Position numbers and translations under genes: made by a program. The notes below the pieces were generated by a model. The model searched no databases. It was not told the DNA's origin and saw only the letters and a program-made list of their open reading frames with translations. A stretch of 64,000 nt of DNA from Rhizoctonia solani (lineage: Eukaryota; Basidiomycota; Agaricomycetes; Cantharellales; Ceratobasidiaceae): NCBI RefSeq assembly GCF_016906535.1, contig NC_057379.1, forward strand, positions 1,054,001-1,118,000. The letters are read 5' to 3'. Positions 22,954 through 33,910 of this stretch are shown in pieces. Within the stretch, counting starts at the first letter, position 1. Every line of letters starts with the position of its first letter.

Positions 22954-24483
22954 TGTTAAGAGTTGTGTAAGTACAGGAGTAAGAAAGAATTACTATATAC
23001 AAAATGTATATGGGAGTAACTAAGAACTAGTATTAAGAATCAGAATATATGCACAGAATATATGCACAATGTAGGCTAGGTTATCAGGAATAACAACTCC
23101 TAACAAATAGTCTACCAACTATCAAGTGCAGGTGGTTGGTTATATCTAGTACCTTAGACTAATGTTACTTAAGCCTAAGTGACTAAGGGTATGTATACTT
23201 AAGGTCTCTGGGATAGTACCATAAGTAAGAGGGTTACCTGACTAATGTACAGGATTTATAGGATTTGCCTAATAAGTATAGGACTTATAGATGCTTAAGT
23301 AAGACTTAAGACTTATGGGGTTTACCTAAAAGATATCTAGGATTTATGAGCTATTATAGATAAGGCTATCTACAATATAGGGGGTATGGTGGATTGAAAC
23401 ACTATCACTCAATCACAACAATCCTTACAGTACTGTTGCACTATACTCAATGTTGAGCTCAACAACTGTGACAGTCAAGGGGCACAGGGTTGCAGTAAGT
23501 ACACTAATAGGTTACCCTGTGTCTGTTGGGACTGGCCTATGGTCTTAGTGCACCAAATAACCTCCTATGCTATTTACAGTGAGTCAATCACTAAAGTAAA
23601 TGTGCAGATAAGCTGTTAAAGGCTTGTGTATATGTCAATAGATAAGAGTAAAAGTAGGATAGTAGGAGGATGCATTAGAAGCGTCTTCACAGGGTCCTTT
23701 TATACCCTGAGAAGGTGCACAAACAAGTATATACATGATTGATACCAAGAGGGGGTACAGGAGGTACATGTGGCAACTGAAACACTTGAGGGAGTCAATA
23801 CTTTGGTACATGGTAAACAAACAACAGATCCTAATATTTGCCCCAAGGCAATGTTTGCCCCAAGGCAGTATTTACCTGTGTGGGTCCTTAGATGTCCCAA
23901 GGCTAAGTGTTTCATCCTTGGAGTAAACAGTCCCAAAGGTAAGATACCACTGCATTGGGTACTTACAGTAAATGGGGCATAATTCTGCCAAATGTTGTCT
24001 GTTTGGGGAGTTTGACCCAGCGTTCTGGAGCACACAAACAGGCGCACCTAAGCGCAAGCAATTTGACAGTGTGGGATGCCCGGGTGATGGAGAAATGGCG
24101 CATTTAGTGTGTTGGCGCTTAAGCGCTGATTAAGCGCCAGAGCACTTGCCTATGCAACAGGGGGGACCCTGAATATTTCTGTGTGTAGCCACAAGATAGA
24201 ATCTTGAATGATAAATACTACAAACAAGAGAAATATTACTTGTTACTGTTTATCTACTCAGCTGAATTTATATATATTAAATGAGTGAGAAAACAGCATA
24301 TATGCAAAAGACATTGCATATTGAGGGTATTCCTGAGGTCTATAGGTTTTGTGAAGGTCACTACTGGATAGAGGGACCTTGAAAACCCTAGTTTGCATCT
24401 TTATCTCATTCATTTACTGTAAGATTACTAGTGTAATTAATAAAATAAGTACAGATTAATGGAGAAATGTCATATCCATAACA
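22954..24483 (-). mobile_element. Z-family solo LTR (Z1) inside element A
   Basis: 1530 bp; in sense TGTTATGGATATGAC ... CAACTCTTAACA with TGTTA/TAACA ends. It is flanked by the 5-bp duplication GCTAC in sense (24484-24488 and 22949-22953 on the plus strand as GTAGC). No coding region seen inside. Carries the inverted motif GGCGCTTAATC...CTTAAGCGCC. Inserted at the gag-pol boundary, so younger than element A. Confidence 0.88.
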
Positions 24484-24488
24484 GTAGC

Positions 24489-25739
24489 TCTTGGCCTTAC
24501 TCTTTTTCCAACTTGTCCTGGCCAATCTTGGCAGCTTCCTTGATGGTGGCTTTCCAACCATTGGGACATTGCTTGATTCCATGACCCTTCTGACCACATT
24601 TGACACAAAGATTGGCAGCCTGGCGGCAATGCCTTTCTTCTGGGGTAACATAATTGGGGTCTTCTGATAGGCAGACCCTATGGGTGGTAGTGGTGGAAGT
24701 GGTTGCAGTGACCAGGGACTTGGTTGGCTGCTTCTTTGGACAGTTCTCCTTGTTTTCCCAATGGGTATTGTCAATTTTGATGGAGGCAGCAAAAATAGCC
24801 TCCAAGTTGTCAGGGATATTGTCCTTTGTGGACAGGAGTTCCTTGACCTTCCAGTGAAGGCCATGCATGTACTGGGCAATGTATGCCTCCTTGTTCCAAT
24901 CAAGTTCCGCTATGAGATTGCAGAATTTGGTAACATACTCAGACGTAGTGGTTGTCTGAGTCAGCGCAGCACTCTTCCTTGTGGCCGCCCTCTTGGCATC
25001 AGGGTTGGCAAAGGCCTCCTTGAATTTGGCTGTTAAAGCTGGAATGGTAGTTGGGGGGCTTCCCTTGCCCTTTATGATGGTTCCAATGATGGGGAGGGCC
25101 CAATTGGCGGCCTTATCTGTCATGTGGTATAGGATCCATACCACCATCTGCTCCTCCTCATTGAATTGGTCTCAATGGAGGGCAACCCATAACAGCATGC
25201 AGTCAAGCCATTGAGTTGCCTTGCGTCCCCTGGTATCTCCCTTATAGGGGTTGGGGAGATCCATTTTGGGCTGCTTTACAGAGGACCCTGCATCAAAGGG
25301 GGTGAGGGAGCTGAGACTCCTAGGCGTTCTCTGAGGCTCCTTTTTGGGGGCTTGTCTTGGTTCCTCTTCTTCTGATTTGTAACCCATGCCCCTTGATGGA
25401 CAGAATGGGGCCTTGAGTCCAAGCCTAACCATGCCTGGAGTGTGGCTTCTCCCCCAGTGTGGGTTGGGGAGTGACAGGCCCAGTCAATGGGTCAGGCTTG
25501 GCTTGAGGAGCTCCTTGGTCCTTGTCACCAATGATGTTGGCGGTCTCCTTGCATATGGCTTTGAGCTTGTTGAGCTGTTGGCCTTGTGCTCTAATTTGGT
25601 CCTGAAGGGACCCAACTGTGGTTGTGAGGGCTGTGATAGCCTCAAGGAGAGCGCCAAGGGTTGGCTCTGGTTCCATTCTTGGCAGGTCTTGCGGAGTGGG
25701 AGATGGGTTGCAAGAGGTTGGTTGGGACTGGGCTGCCAC
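24489..25739 (-). pseudogene. gag of element A
   Basis: Three consecutive minus-strand frame segments: an N-terminal helix (LLEAITALTTTVGSLQDQI), an acidic linker, capsid-like region (AFANPDAKRAATRKSAALTQ, YVTKFCNLIAELDWN) and the zinc knuckle CVKCGQKGHGIKQC (C-x2-C-x4-H-x4-C, about 24620-24575). Broken by a frame change near 25430 and a TGA after LLWVALH near 25175, possibly from CGA by a C-to-T change. Followed immediately by Z1. Confidence 0.88.
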
Positions 25740-26180
25740 TGAATGGTGGGAGGAGCAACTTGAGGATGGGAGTAAGGGTGAGGAACGCCAGAGCGTGTGG
25801 ATGGAATAATTGGGACAGCGTGGGGGGTAGAGGTGCCTGATACAGGACTTATGAGCAGTTTTTGTGCAAGGTGTTATTTGCTAACTCCTTGCGTCAAACA
25901 CCTAGTGTTGGACAATCCCTACAGCAAATCAACAGATCTGGCAATTGTGATATGTGCAGGTTTTTTGCAAGCAGGTGTTTCAGCTGTCTAGGAGTGCTAC
26001 TTGTGGAGTTCCAGCAAAACCTGTGGTATGCAGGCAATCAGAGCCTGTTGGCCTTATAGCAATTTGGTACTACATGGGACCAACGCTAGTTTGATTATTA
26101 ATATCAAAAGGCAAGTCCGTTCACATGATTTCCCTTGTGCTAGTACTGGAGGTCCTCTTGTTGTTGATCAAGCCTACAAG

Positions 26181-26192
26181 AAGTCAATTTTA
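26181..26192 (-). promoter_or_regulatory. Self-priming primer-binding site of element A
   Basis: In sense TAAAATTGACTT, three bases after the 5' LTR end. It is the exact reverse complement of AAGTCAATTTTA at 26465-26454 in the 5' LTR, which begins 34 bases after the start of the TATAAATA box (26499-26492), where transcription should start. Confidence 0.7.
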
Positions 26193-26195
26193 CAA

Positions 26196-27332
26196 TGTTG
26201 TACACCACTGTAAGGTGGGTACACGCTAGTGGGGGGCGGGCGCTTAAGGCCATACTACTACAAGCAAAACTAAGTAATCTAACTACTAGGCTATGCTGAG
26301 GTTGCATAAGGCAACCTGCTATCCTATACTACTGTTGAAGGGGCCTTAGGCCTAGGAGGTGTGGTGAGTCAAGTGGGGGTTGACGTCTGAGAACTGATGG
26401 GGGCCAACTACTTAGCTGGCTGGATAATCCTCCTCAATGAATATGAGACAAGGTAAAATTGACTTGGGGTCTCCAAGCAATTTCCCTCTTGTATTTATAC
26501 ACAAGAAAACTATCTACAGGTGGTCAATGTCCTAGACGTCCTTAAGGGGCGTCAAGGCAGCAGGCACTTGCGGCTGTATGGAACTATATGTGAACCGCGT
26601 AAGGCGGCAGGGGTACTACCTACAACAACAAACTAACTATCTACAGTGACAAGATGCTATAAGGCGTTGGCAAGCTACCTAAGTACAGTGGGAACAACGC
26701 TTAAGGCGTGTATCTAAGTAAGTTACTGGCCTAAGGCCTCATACAGTGTAAGGGATGTAATAAGAGGTAATCAACCTTGGTGTTACCATGGTTGGTTGTC
26801 CTCCTTATATATTCTACAAGAGATCTAGTTTACAAATACAATATATCCAATACCTAATCCAATAAGAACCCCACTCTGCAGTTGGCCTTACTCATGCATA
26901 CGTGTCACTGATGTGTCATGATGACGTCATGGGTGGAGGTGACTATGTATGCTGAATAAGCGCAGATGGGGACGTGGCTTGGCGCTTAGCATATAATATA
27001 AGCGCCAAAGTCATGTGATTGAAAATGTTGTCCATTTGACTTTGTTTAAATTTGAGAAAATTGGAATAAATTCTGTGGTATTGATTGTGTCTACAACAGT
27101 CAAAGCTTGTGAGAAAAGAAGTAAAGATATGAAAAAGGAAGCATGCTGCAGACTGCGTGGGAGCATGGATTATCCCTAAGCAACCTTGGCACGGCATCTT
27201 GGCATAGCATCTTGGCATAGTAAGCCCTGAGATCACGTGATCAAAAAACAAAAGATACAAGGTTTGGAAAAAATACTATAAATATCAGAAAATTCAGGCA
27301 AATCCAATGGTATATGTGAGGAAGGTGTAACA
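26196..27332 (-). mobile_element. 5' LTR of element A (W family), split by X3
   Basis: In sense TGTTACACC ... GTACAACA. Without X3 and its duplication it is about 560 bp and matches the 3' LTR over its whole length. Contains TATAAATA (26499-26492) and the predicted transcript start. Confidence 0.88.
26528..27098 (-). mobile_element. X-family solo LTR (X3)
   Basis: 571 bp; in sense TGTTGTAGACACAATC ... GTCTAGGACA, flanked by GTCAA (26523-26527, 27099-27103). Same family as the 3' LTR of element B. Inserted in the 5' LTR of element A. Confidence 0.88.
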
Positions 27333-28231
27333 CTTGGGGCAAACATTGCCTTGGGGCAAATATTAGGAACTGTTATTATTTACTATGTACCAAAGTATTG
27401 ACTCCCTCAAGTGTTTCAGTTGCCACATGTACCTCCTGTACCCCCTCTTGGTATCAGTCATGTATATACTTGTTTGTGCACCTTCTCAGGGTATAAAAGG
27501 ACCCTGTGAAGACGCTTCTAATGCATCCTCCTACTATCCTACTTTTACTCTTATCTATTGACATATACACACAAGCCTTTAACAGCTTATCTGCACATTT
27601 ACTTTAGTGATTGACTCACTGTAAATAGCATAGGAGGTTATTTGGTGCACTAAGACCATAGGCCAGTCCCAACAGACACAGGGTAACCTATTAGTGTACT
27701 TACTGCAACCCTGTGCCCCTTGACTGTCACAGTTGTTGAGCTCAACATTGAGCATAGTGCAACAATACTGTAAGGATTGTTGTGATTGAGTGATAGTGTT
27801 TCAATCCACCATACCCCCCATATTGTAGATAGCTCTATCTACAATATCTCATAAATCCTAGATATATTCTAGATAAACCCCATAAGCTTTAAGTCTTACT
27901 TGAGCACCTATAAGTCCTGTACTTATTAGGCAAATCCTATAAATCCTGTACATTAGTCAGGTAACCCCTCTTACCTAAGGTACTATCCAGAGACCTTAAG
28001 TATACATACCCTTAGTCACTTAGGCTTAAGTAACATTAGTCTAAGGTACTAGATATAACCAACCACCTGCACTTGATAGTTGGTAGACTATTTGTTAGGA
28101 GTTGTTATTCCTGATAACCTAGCCTATATTGTGCATATATTCTGATTCTTAATACTAGTTACTGTCTCTTCCCAAGTACATTTTGTATATAGTAATTCTT
28201 TATTACTCCTGTACTTACACAACTCTTAACA

Positions 28232-29126
28232 CCCCATCCCATCTCTGCGTCTCCAATCCCCAATAGGAGCCCCTGCCCCTCCTCCACTGGCTCCAGCAGC
28301 CTGCTATCCTGCTCCAGTCAAGGTTGACCACCCCAATGCCTATACAGGCAAAATTGGGAGTGAGGCCAAACAATGGCTCACAAGGATGCTGGCCTGGACC
28401 TGCCTAAACTCCAGGATGTTCCCTACCAATCAAGAGGTTCTCTCCTTCCTCTTAATGAACATGAAGGACTCTGCCAGGGCCTGGGCCCACCCTCACCTTG
28501 ACCAGCTTGGATCACACTGGGCAATCATCCAGACAGTCAAAGGATTCAAGTTGGAGTTTTTGGCAGCATTCAGCAACCCTGATGCCACAAGAGCTGCCAA
28601 GCAGAAGATCACATCCCTCACCCAGTCCAGCACATGCGTGGATTATATCACAAAGCTCAGAACCCTGGCAATGGAACTGGACTGGAATGATGTGGCCCTT
28701 AGAGGCCAGTTTGCCTGCAGCCTCCGCTGGGAAGTCAGCTGCCAAATTGCTACCTGCAAACACTGCCCCCAAACCCTCCTTGAGCTGCAAAACACAGCAC
28801 TTGTCATTGACAATGCTCTCAGAGAAGAGCGCGCTAGCCATCTGCCAAAGGACAATAAGTATAGCAAGCAATCCAACCCTGCAAGGGGGACAAGTACCAG
28901 CCAACAAGCCACCAGCTCAAGGAAGCTCTCCAACAACCCCAATTACATCTTGGAAGAGGAAGGGAATTGCTGCTGCACTGCTGGCACCTGCATCAAATGC
29001 AGCAAAATGGGACATAAGTTTGCAGAATGTTGCACTGGCTGGAAAGGCACCCCTATCAAGGAAGGGACCAAAAAAGAAGCCGCCAAGATTGGCAAAGAAT
29101 CTGGCCCCACCTCAGGAAAAGATTAA
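28232..29126 (+). pseudogene. gag of element B, N-terminally truncated
   Basis: Open from the end of Z2 to a TAA at 29124. Capsid-like region with AYTGKIGSEAKQWL, FSNPDATRAAKQKITSLTQS (in the form AAFSNPDATRAAKQKI), YITKLRTLAMELDWN, and the zinc knuckle CIKCSKMGHKFAEC (about 28990-29030). The coiled-coil N terminus and start codon found in elements A and C are missing. Gag overlaps pol by about 100 bases with pol in the -1 frame, the usual arrangement for frameshift expression. Confidence 0.85.
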
Positions 29127-32100
29127 GGGTACCTGCTGCCGTGCGCAAGGACTCCAAGGACCCTGGTATTTGTTCTGAGATTTGTAATATATCCACACCT
29201 AGAAATGCACCTCTGTTCACAATCTCAATCACACCAGAAAAACAAGTGGATAACCTAGAAGTCCTGATAGATTCAGGCGCAACATCATTGTTCATACACC
29301 CACACACTGCTGAGGCTTTACGCCTACCCCTGATAGACCTCCCCACTCCCTGTACCATTACTATGCTCAATGGGTCAAGCCCCCAGGCTGGAAAGATATG
29401 GAAGAAGGCCCAACTAACCTTCCTAATTGATGGCAAACGTATGACAGAAACCTTCTTGGTCTGTAATACTGGGTCACATGCTGCTATTTTAGGAATTAAA
29501 TGGCTGGAACACCATAATCTGGAAATTGATTGGAATGCCTGTACATTGTTCTTCCCTCATAAACCCCCTGAATATGTGGCTATTGCCAAGGAAGAGGAAG
29601 CAGACAAGAACCCCCTTGAAGGAGTACCCCCAGAATACCACCAATATGCCAAGGTGTTTGGGGAGGAAGAATTCAACAAACTCCTGCCTCATTGGCATTA
29701 CAACATTGGGATCAAGCTTATGGAAGAAGGCCCCCTCAACTCACCCCTCTATAGCATGACCAATGCCAAATCTGCTATGCTTAAGGACTGGCTCAGGGAC
29801 AAGTTGAAAGCTGGGAAGATCTGTCCTAGCAAATCCTCCATTAGCTCCCTGGTAATGTTTGTGCCCCAGAAGGATGGTTCCTGTTGCCTGGTTGTCAACT
29901 ACCAGCGCCTAAATAACCAGACAAAGAAAAATGTTTACCCATTACCTTGCCCTGACAACCTTATGGCCCAGCTCTGTGGTGCCAAGATCTTCACTAAATT
30001 AGACCTGCAATGGGGTTACAACAACGTCCAAGTCAAAGAAGGTGACAAATGGAAGACTGCCTTCCAAACAAAATACAGATTGTACAAATCCTTAGTCATG
30101 ACCTTTGGCCTTACCAATGCCCCTGCCTTGTTCCAACACTTCATGAATGAACTATTTAAAGACCTGTTGGATGTTTGCATCATCATCTACTTAGATGACA
30201 TCTTGATATATTCCAAAGATGATGCATCCCACTTGCAACATGTTCATGAAGTACTACAGCAGCTAATGGAAAACCAGCTCTTCTGCAAAGCGTTGAAATG
30301 CACCTTCCACATCACCTCTGTGGAATACCTGGGAATAATTGTCTCTGACAAAGGTTTTAGCCTGGATAAGCTCAAAATTCAAGCTGTCCAAGAATGGCCA
30401 GTTCCAACCAAGGTAAAGGAAGTACAGTCCTTCCTTGGTTTTGCAAATTTCCTATGCCGCTTTGTTGCAAACTTCAGCCACATGGCCTGGCCATTACATG
30501 ACCTGGTCAAGAAGGATACACCTTGGAAGTGGGACACAAAAGAGCAGGAGGCCTTCCAGGAACTAAAGGATGCCATTACCAATGCTCCTGTACTTTGCCA
30601 CACAAACCCTGCCAAACCATATTTCCTGGAGACAGACGCATCTGGCGCTGCCCTAGGTTCCATACTCAGTCACTGCCAAGAGGATGGATGTCTACACCCC
30701 CTAGGTTTCCTTTCCAAGTCATTCAAGGGTGCCAAACAGAATTATGATACGCACAACAAGGAGTTACTTGCTATCATAAGATCCTTTGAGTACTGGCATA
30801 TCTTCTTGGAAGGAACAGAACACCCTGTTACAGTATTTATGGATCATTGGAACTTAGAATACTGGAAGGAATCCTGGAGGTTTAATTGCCACCATGCACA
30901 ATGGCACCTTCTACTAGCTGGGTATAACTTCCAAATTGTCTACAGACCAGGTTAACAATCAGGGAAACCAGACGCACTGTCACAGCAATCAGACCATGCC
31001 AACATTCCGCCAGAACCCCAATCCATGCTCCCAGACCCCTTATTTGCCAACATTGCACTAGTCATGCCTGAAAAGGAACTACAACACCAGATTGAGTCAT
31101 CATTAGACCAAGATGAATCTCTGGAAGAAATTTTGCAATTCCTACAGAACAAATCAAAGGCTCCACCATCCATCAAGCATGCCTTTAGAGACTACCAAAC
31201 AGAGGAGGGTCTATTGTTCTACCAAGGAAGAATTGTAGTCCCTGATGTAGGTACCCTGAGAACAGACCTACTTCAGATCTTTCACAATAGCCCTCTGGCT
31301 GGGCACCCTGGCAGGCAACAGACCCTGGAATTGATATCATGCAGTTACTATTGGCCAGGCATATGGGCCAACACCTACTGGCATGTTGACTCTTGCAAGA
31401 TCTGTCAACGCATCTGCAAGCCTAAGTATGCTCCCATTCCCCCACAACCACTTGAACTTCCATCATGGCCCTGGCAGCACATCTCCTACAACATGATTGT
31501 AGATCTACCCAAAGATGGCAACCATGACTCCATACTCATAATTGTGGACAGTTTTACCAAATATGTCATTTTGGTGGAATGTTCCAAGAAGCTCAAGGTG
31601 CCAGAACTGGCAGACCTTTTCCTACGCCATGTTTGGAAGAAGTACAGGATGCTGGAGAAAACTGTCTCAGACCAAGGACAAGTATTCAATAACAAGTTCC
31701 TTAAGGCTCTGTACCAACACCTTGGGATAGACCCCCATTACTTGTTGGCCTACCACCCACAGAGCAGTTGACAAATGGAATGCATCAACCTGTTGGTAGA
31801 ACACTTCTTAAGGGCATACTCTGGAATCAATCAAGGGGACTGGGTCAAATGGCTTCCCATGGCAGAATTTGCTTACAACAATGTGGTACACAATGCAACT
31901 GGGAAAACCCCTTTCAAAGCCCTACATGGGTGGGAACCCACACTAATGCCAAGCAATGTGCCTACAAACGTACCTGAAGCAGATGATCTGGCCACCCAAA
32001 TGGAGTCACAATGGAAGGAAATTGAATTGGCTCTCCGGCTATCTAAGTCACAAATGATAGCCAGAGAAGAAGGAAGCCCACTTGAGTTCAAAATTGGGGA

Positions 32101-32553
32101 AGAAGCATGGCTAGATGCCAGGAACCTCAAACTCAAAACCCTGAGCCCAAGATTACCAAAAAAAGGGTAGGACCCTTCAAAGTCATAGAGAAAATATCCA
32201 ACTGGGCATACCAATTAGAACTCCTGCCATCCATGCAAGTTCACAATGTCTTTTACGTGGGATTACTCTCTAAGGTCAGAAGAGACAACAAAAGGGCCTG
32301 TGAAAACAGACCACTGCCAGTAACAATTGATGGGGAGAAAGAATACAAGGTAGAAGGTATAACAGACATGAAAAAACAAGACAGAAAATGGTTCTTCAGG
32401 GTAAAATGGAAGGGCTATGGATCAGAGGAGAATACCTGGGAACCAAGGGAAAACCTCAAAAATGCCAAAAAAATCCTGAAAAAATTTGAAAAGGATATGA
32501 AAGAAAAGGCCCTTGGTGCTGCCAAGGCCCTTAGAGGGGGGGCAGTGTTGTAG
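29027..32553 (+). pseudogene. pol of element B: protease-RT-RNase H-integrase-chromodomain
   Basis: The first ORF (29027-30955) carries protease VLIDSGATSLF, RT with FTKLDLQWGYNNV, MTFGLTNAPALFQHF and an intact IIYLDDILIYSK, then RNase H ETDASGAALGSIL and MDHWNLEYW. Integrase follows: HNSPLAGHPGRQ...CKICQRIC zinc finger, YNMIVDLPKDG (Asn at the first catalytic Asp position), and TVSDQGQVFN. The C terminus has a chromodomain EYKVEGITDMKKQDRKWFFR...KWKGYGSEENTWEP (about 32340-32440). In-frame stops at 30953 and 31769 and a frameshift near 32110-32160 inactivate it. The final stop TAG at 32551 lies inside the 3' LTR. Confidence 0.9.
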
Positions 32554-33136
32554 ACATATTCAATACCACGGAATTTATTCCAATTTTCTCAAATTTAAAC
32601 AAAGTTAAACAGACAACATTTTCAATCACATGACATTGGCACTTATGTCATACACTAAGCAACAAGCCATGTCCCCATCCACACTTACTTCAGCACACAT
32701 AGCCACCTCCACCTATCACATCATCATGACATGTCAGTGACACATATGCATGAGTAAGACCAACTGCAGAATGGGGTTCTTATTGGTTATAGTATTGCAT
32801 ATTCTGTATTTGTAATTAGTTGATCTCTGTAATATATAAGGAGGCCAACCAACCATGGTAACACCCAGGTCAATTACCTCTTGTTGCATCCACTCAGTGT
32901 ACAAGGGCCTTATAGCCCAGTAATACCTAGATAGTCACTTAGTTAGCCCTACACCACCTTAAGCAGCTTTGTTGTTGTACTTAGATAGCTTGTTGCTGCC
33001 TCAAGCAGACTTGTTGTTGTAGGATAGCTGCTTGTTGCTGTAGTTAGGTTAGCCATCACCTTAAGCAACCTTCTCATATTTGTACATTGCAGCCACAAGC
33101 GCCTGTCCCTCAACATCCTAACAAACATCTAGGACA
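32546..33136 (+). mobile_element. 3' LTR of element B (X family)
   Basis: TGTTGTAGACATATTC ... CATCTAGGACA, 591 bp, directly after the polypurine tract TTAGAGGGGGGGCAG. Contains TAATATATAAGGAGG, a TATA-like promoter motif. Its matching 5' LTR is absent, because Z2 joins the middle of gag. Confidence 0.88.
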
Positions 33137-33141
33137 CAAAG

Positions 33142-33325
33142 CTGCTTAAGGTGGTGAGCAACTGAGTAACTAAGTATTCACTGGCTGTAAGGCCTTGTAC
33201 ACTGAGTGGAGATGCAACAAGAGGTAATTAACCTGGGTGTTACCATGGTTGGTTGGCCTCCTTATATATTACAGAGAGAGTCCTATTTACAAATACATAC
33301 ATGAAAAACCAAATCCAATAGGAAC
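33142..33325 (-). mobile_element. Truncated X-family LTR, inverted next to element B
   Basis: Reverse complement of the central part of an X LTR (GAGGTAATTAACCTGGGTGT, TGGTTGGCCTCCTTATATAT). It is cut at 33325 by a short TG...CA element. Confidence 0.75.
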
Positions 33326-33498
33326 TGTCCTGGACATGGTCACATGACCAGTACAAGTGGTTGCATGCTGGCCCAAGCCCAAATTTGGGGGGTAGCAGGT
33401 GTAATCATGGGTTGTCAGCAGAGGAATAATAGGGCTCTATGGCTTAGTGGTCAAGCTGGTTCAATTACAGCTAGTTCTATTTTCCTCTGTTTATGACA
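33326..33498 (+). mobile_element. Short TG...CA repeat, copy 1 (173 bp)
   Basis: TGTCCTGGACA ... TTTATGACA; a second, nearly identical copy lies at 42873-43044. No target duplication found. It contains TGGCTTAGTGG and GGTTCAATT, which resemble pol III A and B boxes but are too close together for a normal tRNA-type promoter. Could be a tiny solo LTR or SINE-like relic. Confidence 0.7.
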
Positions 33499-33679
33499 AC
33501 TTGCCAAAGGTGGGTGTGGATGGGTTCTAAAAGCATGGGTGAGTAGGTGGTGCAAGCAAGGGTAGGAGTGGGAGTGGGAGTGGGATGTACATATGAGTTG
33601 ATGGCTCCAAGCAGAACCTGCATGGCAATGCATGTCTCATCAATGATGGGACCAAACATGGACAGGAGACAGAGAATGA

Positions 33680-33910
33680 ACTGGAGAGTGGTGAAGTTGG
33701 ACACGGTGATGATGGTAGTAATTGTAGGAATGGTAGGAATGGTAGGAACAGTAGTAAGTATGAGCAGTATGGGTGTGAGTGATATGAGTGAGTGATATGG
33801 GTGGGTGTCATATGAATAGGGTTGATACAAATATGAGTGATGTGAGTAAGAGTGATATGAGTACAAGTAATATGAGTATGGGCAATATGAGCAATACAAG
33901 TATGCACAAC
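33680..33910 (+). repeat. Degenerate short tandem repeats (ATGAGT/GTAGGA units)
   Basis: A run of GTAGGAATG units (about 33720-33750) is followed by irregular units of type GATATGAGT and AATATGAGT up to about 33905. The ORFs read here on both strands are products of the repeat and not believable genes. Confidence 0.7.

Larger units (their letters stand above)
18993..27332 (-). mobile_element. Element A: full-span chromodomain Ty3/gypsy retrotransposon (defective)
   Basis: LTR to LTR on the minus strand with TSD CTTGG (18988-18992, 27333-27337). Order in sense: 5' LTR 27332-26196, primer site, gag 25739-24489, pol (protease, RT, RNase H, integrase, chromodomain) 22938-19557, a G-rich polypurine tract, 3' LTR 19547-18993. 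It is split by solo LTR Z1 between gag and pol and by X3 inside its 5' LTR. Several stops and changed catalytic residues make it dead. It belongs to the chromovirus group of Ty3/gypsy, whose chromodomains steer integration to heterochromatin in characterised relatives. Confidence 0.92.
18411..28231 (+). mobile_element. Z-family LTR (Z2), split by element A
   Basis: Left part 18411-18992 (TGTTATGGATATGAC ... CTGCCTTGG) and right part 27333-28231 (CTTGGGGCAAACATTG ... CAACTCTTAACA) together match the Z1 LTR, about 1.48 kb against 1.53 kb. Element A sits between them with a CTTGG duplication. No target duplication is seen at the outer ends (CTCCC left, CCCCA right), and the flanking gag fragments belong to two different elements. 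Confidence 0.8.

Noticed and set aside
18411..28231. Z2 as the 5' LTR of element B
   Set aside because: Element B ends in an X-family LTR, and Z2 joins the middle of gag without primer site or gag start, so it is not B's own LTR.
33420..33480. A tRNA gene suggested by TGGCTTAGTGG and GGTTCAATT
   Set aside because: The two boxes are only 7 bases apart and no cloverleaf can form; it is part of a dispersed repeat.
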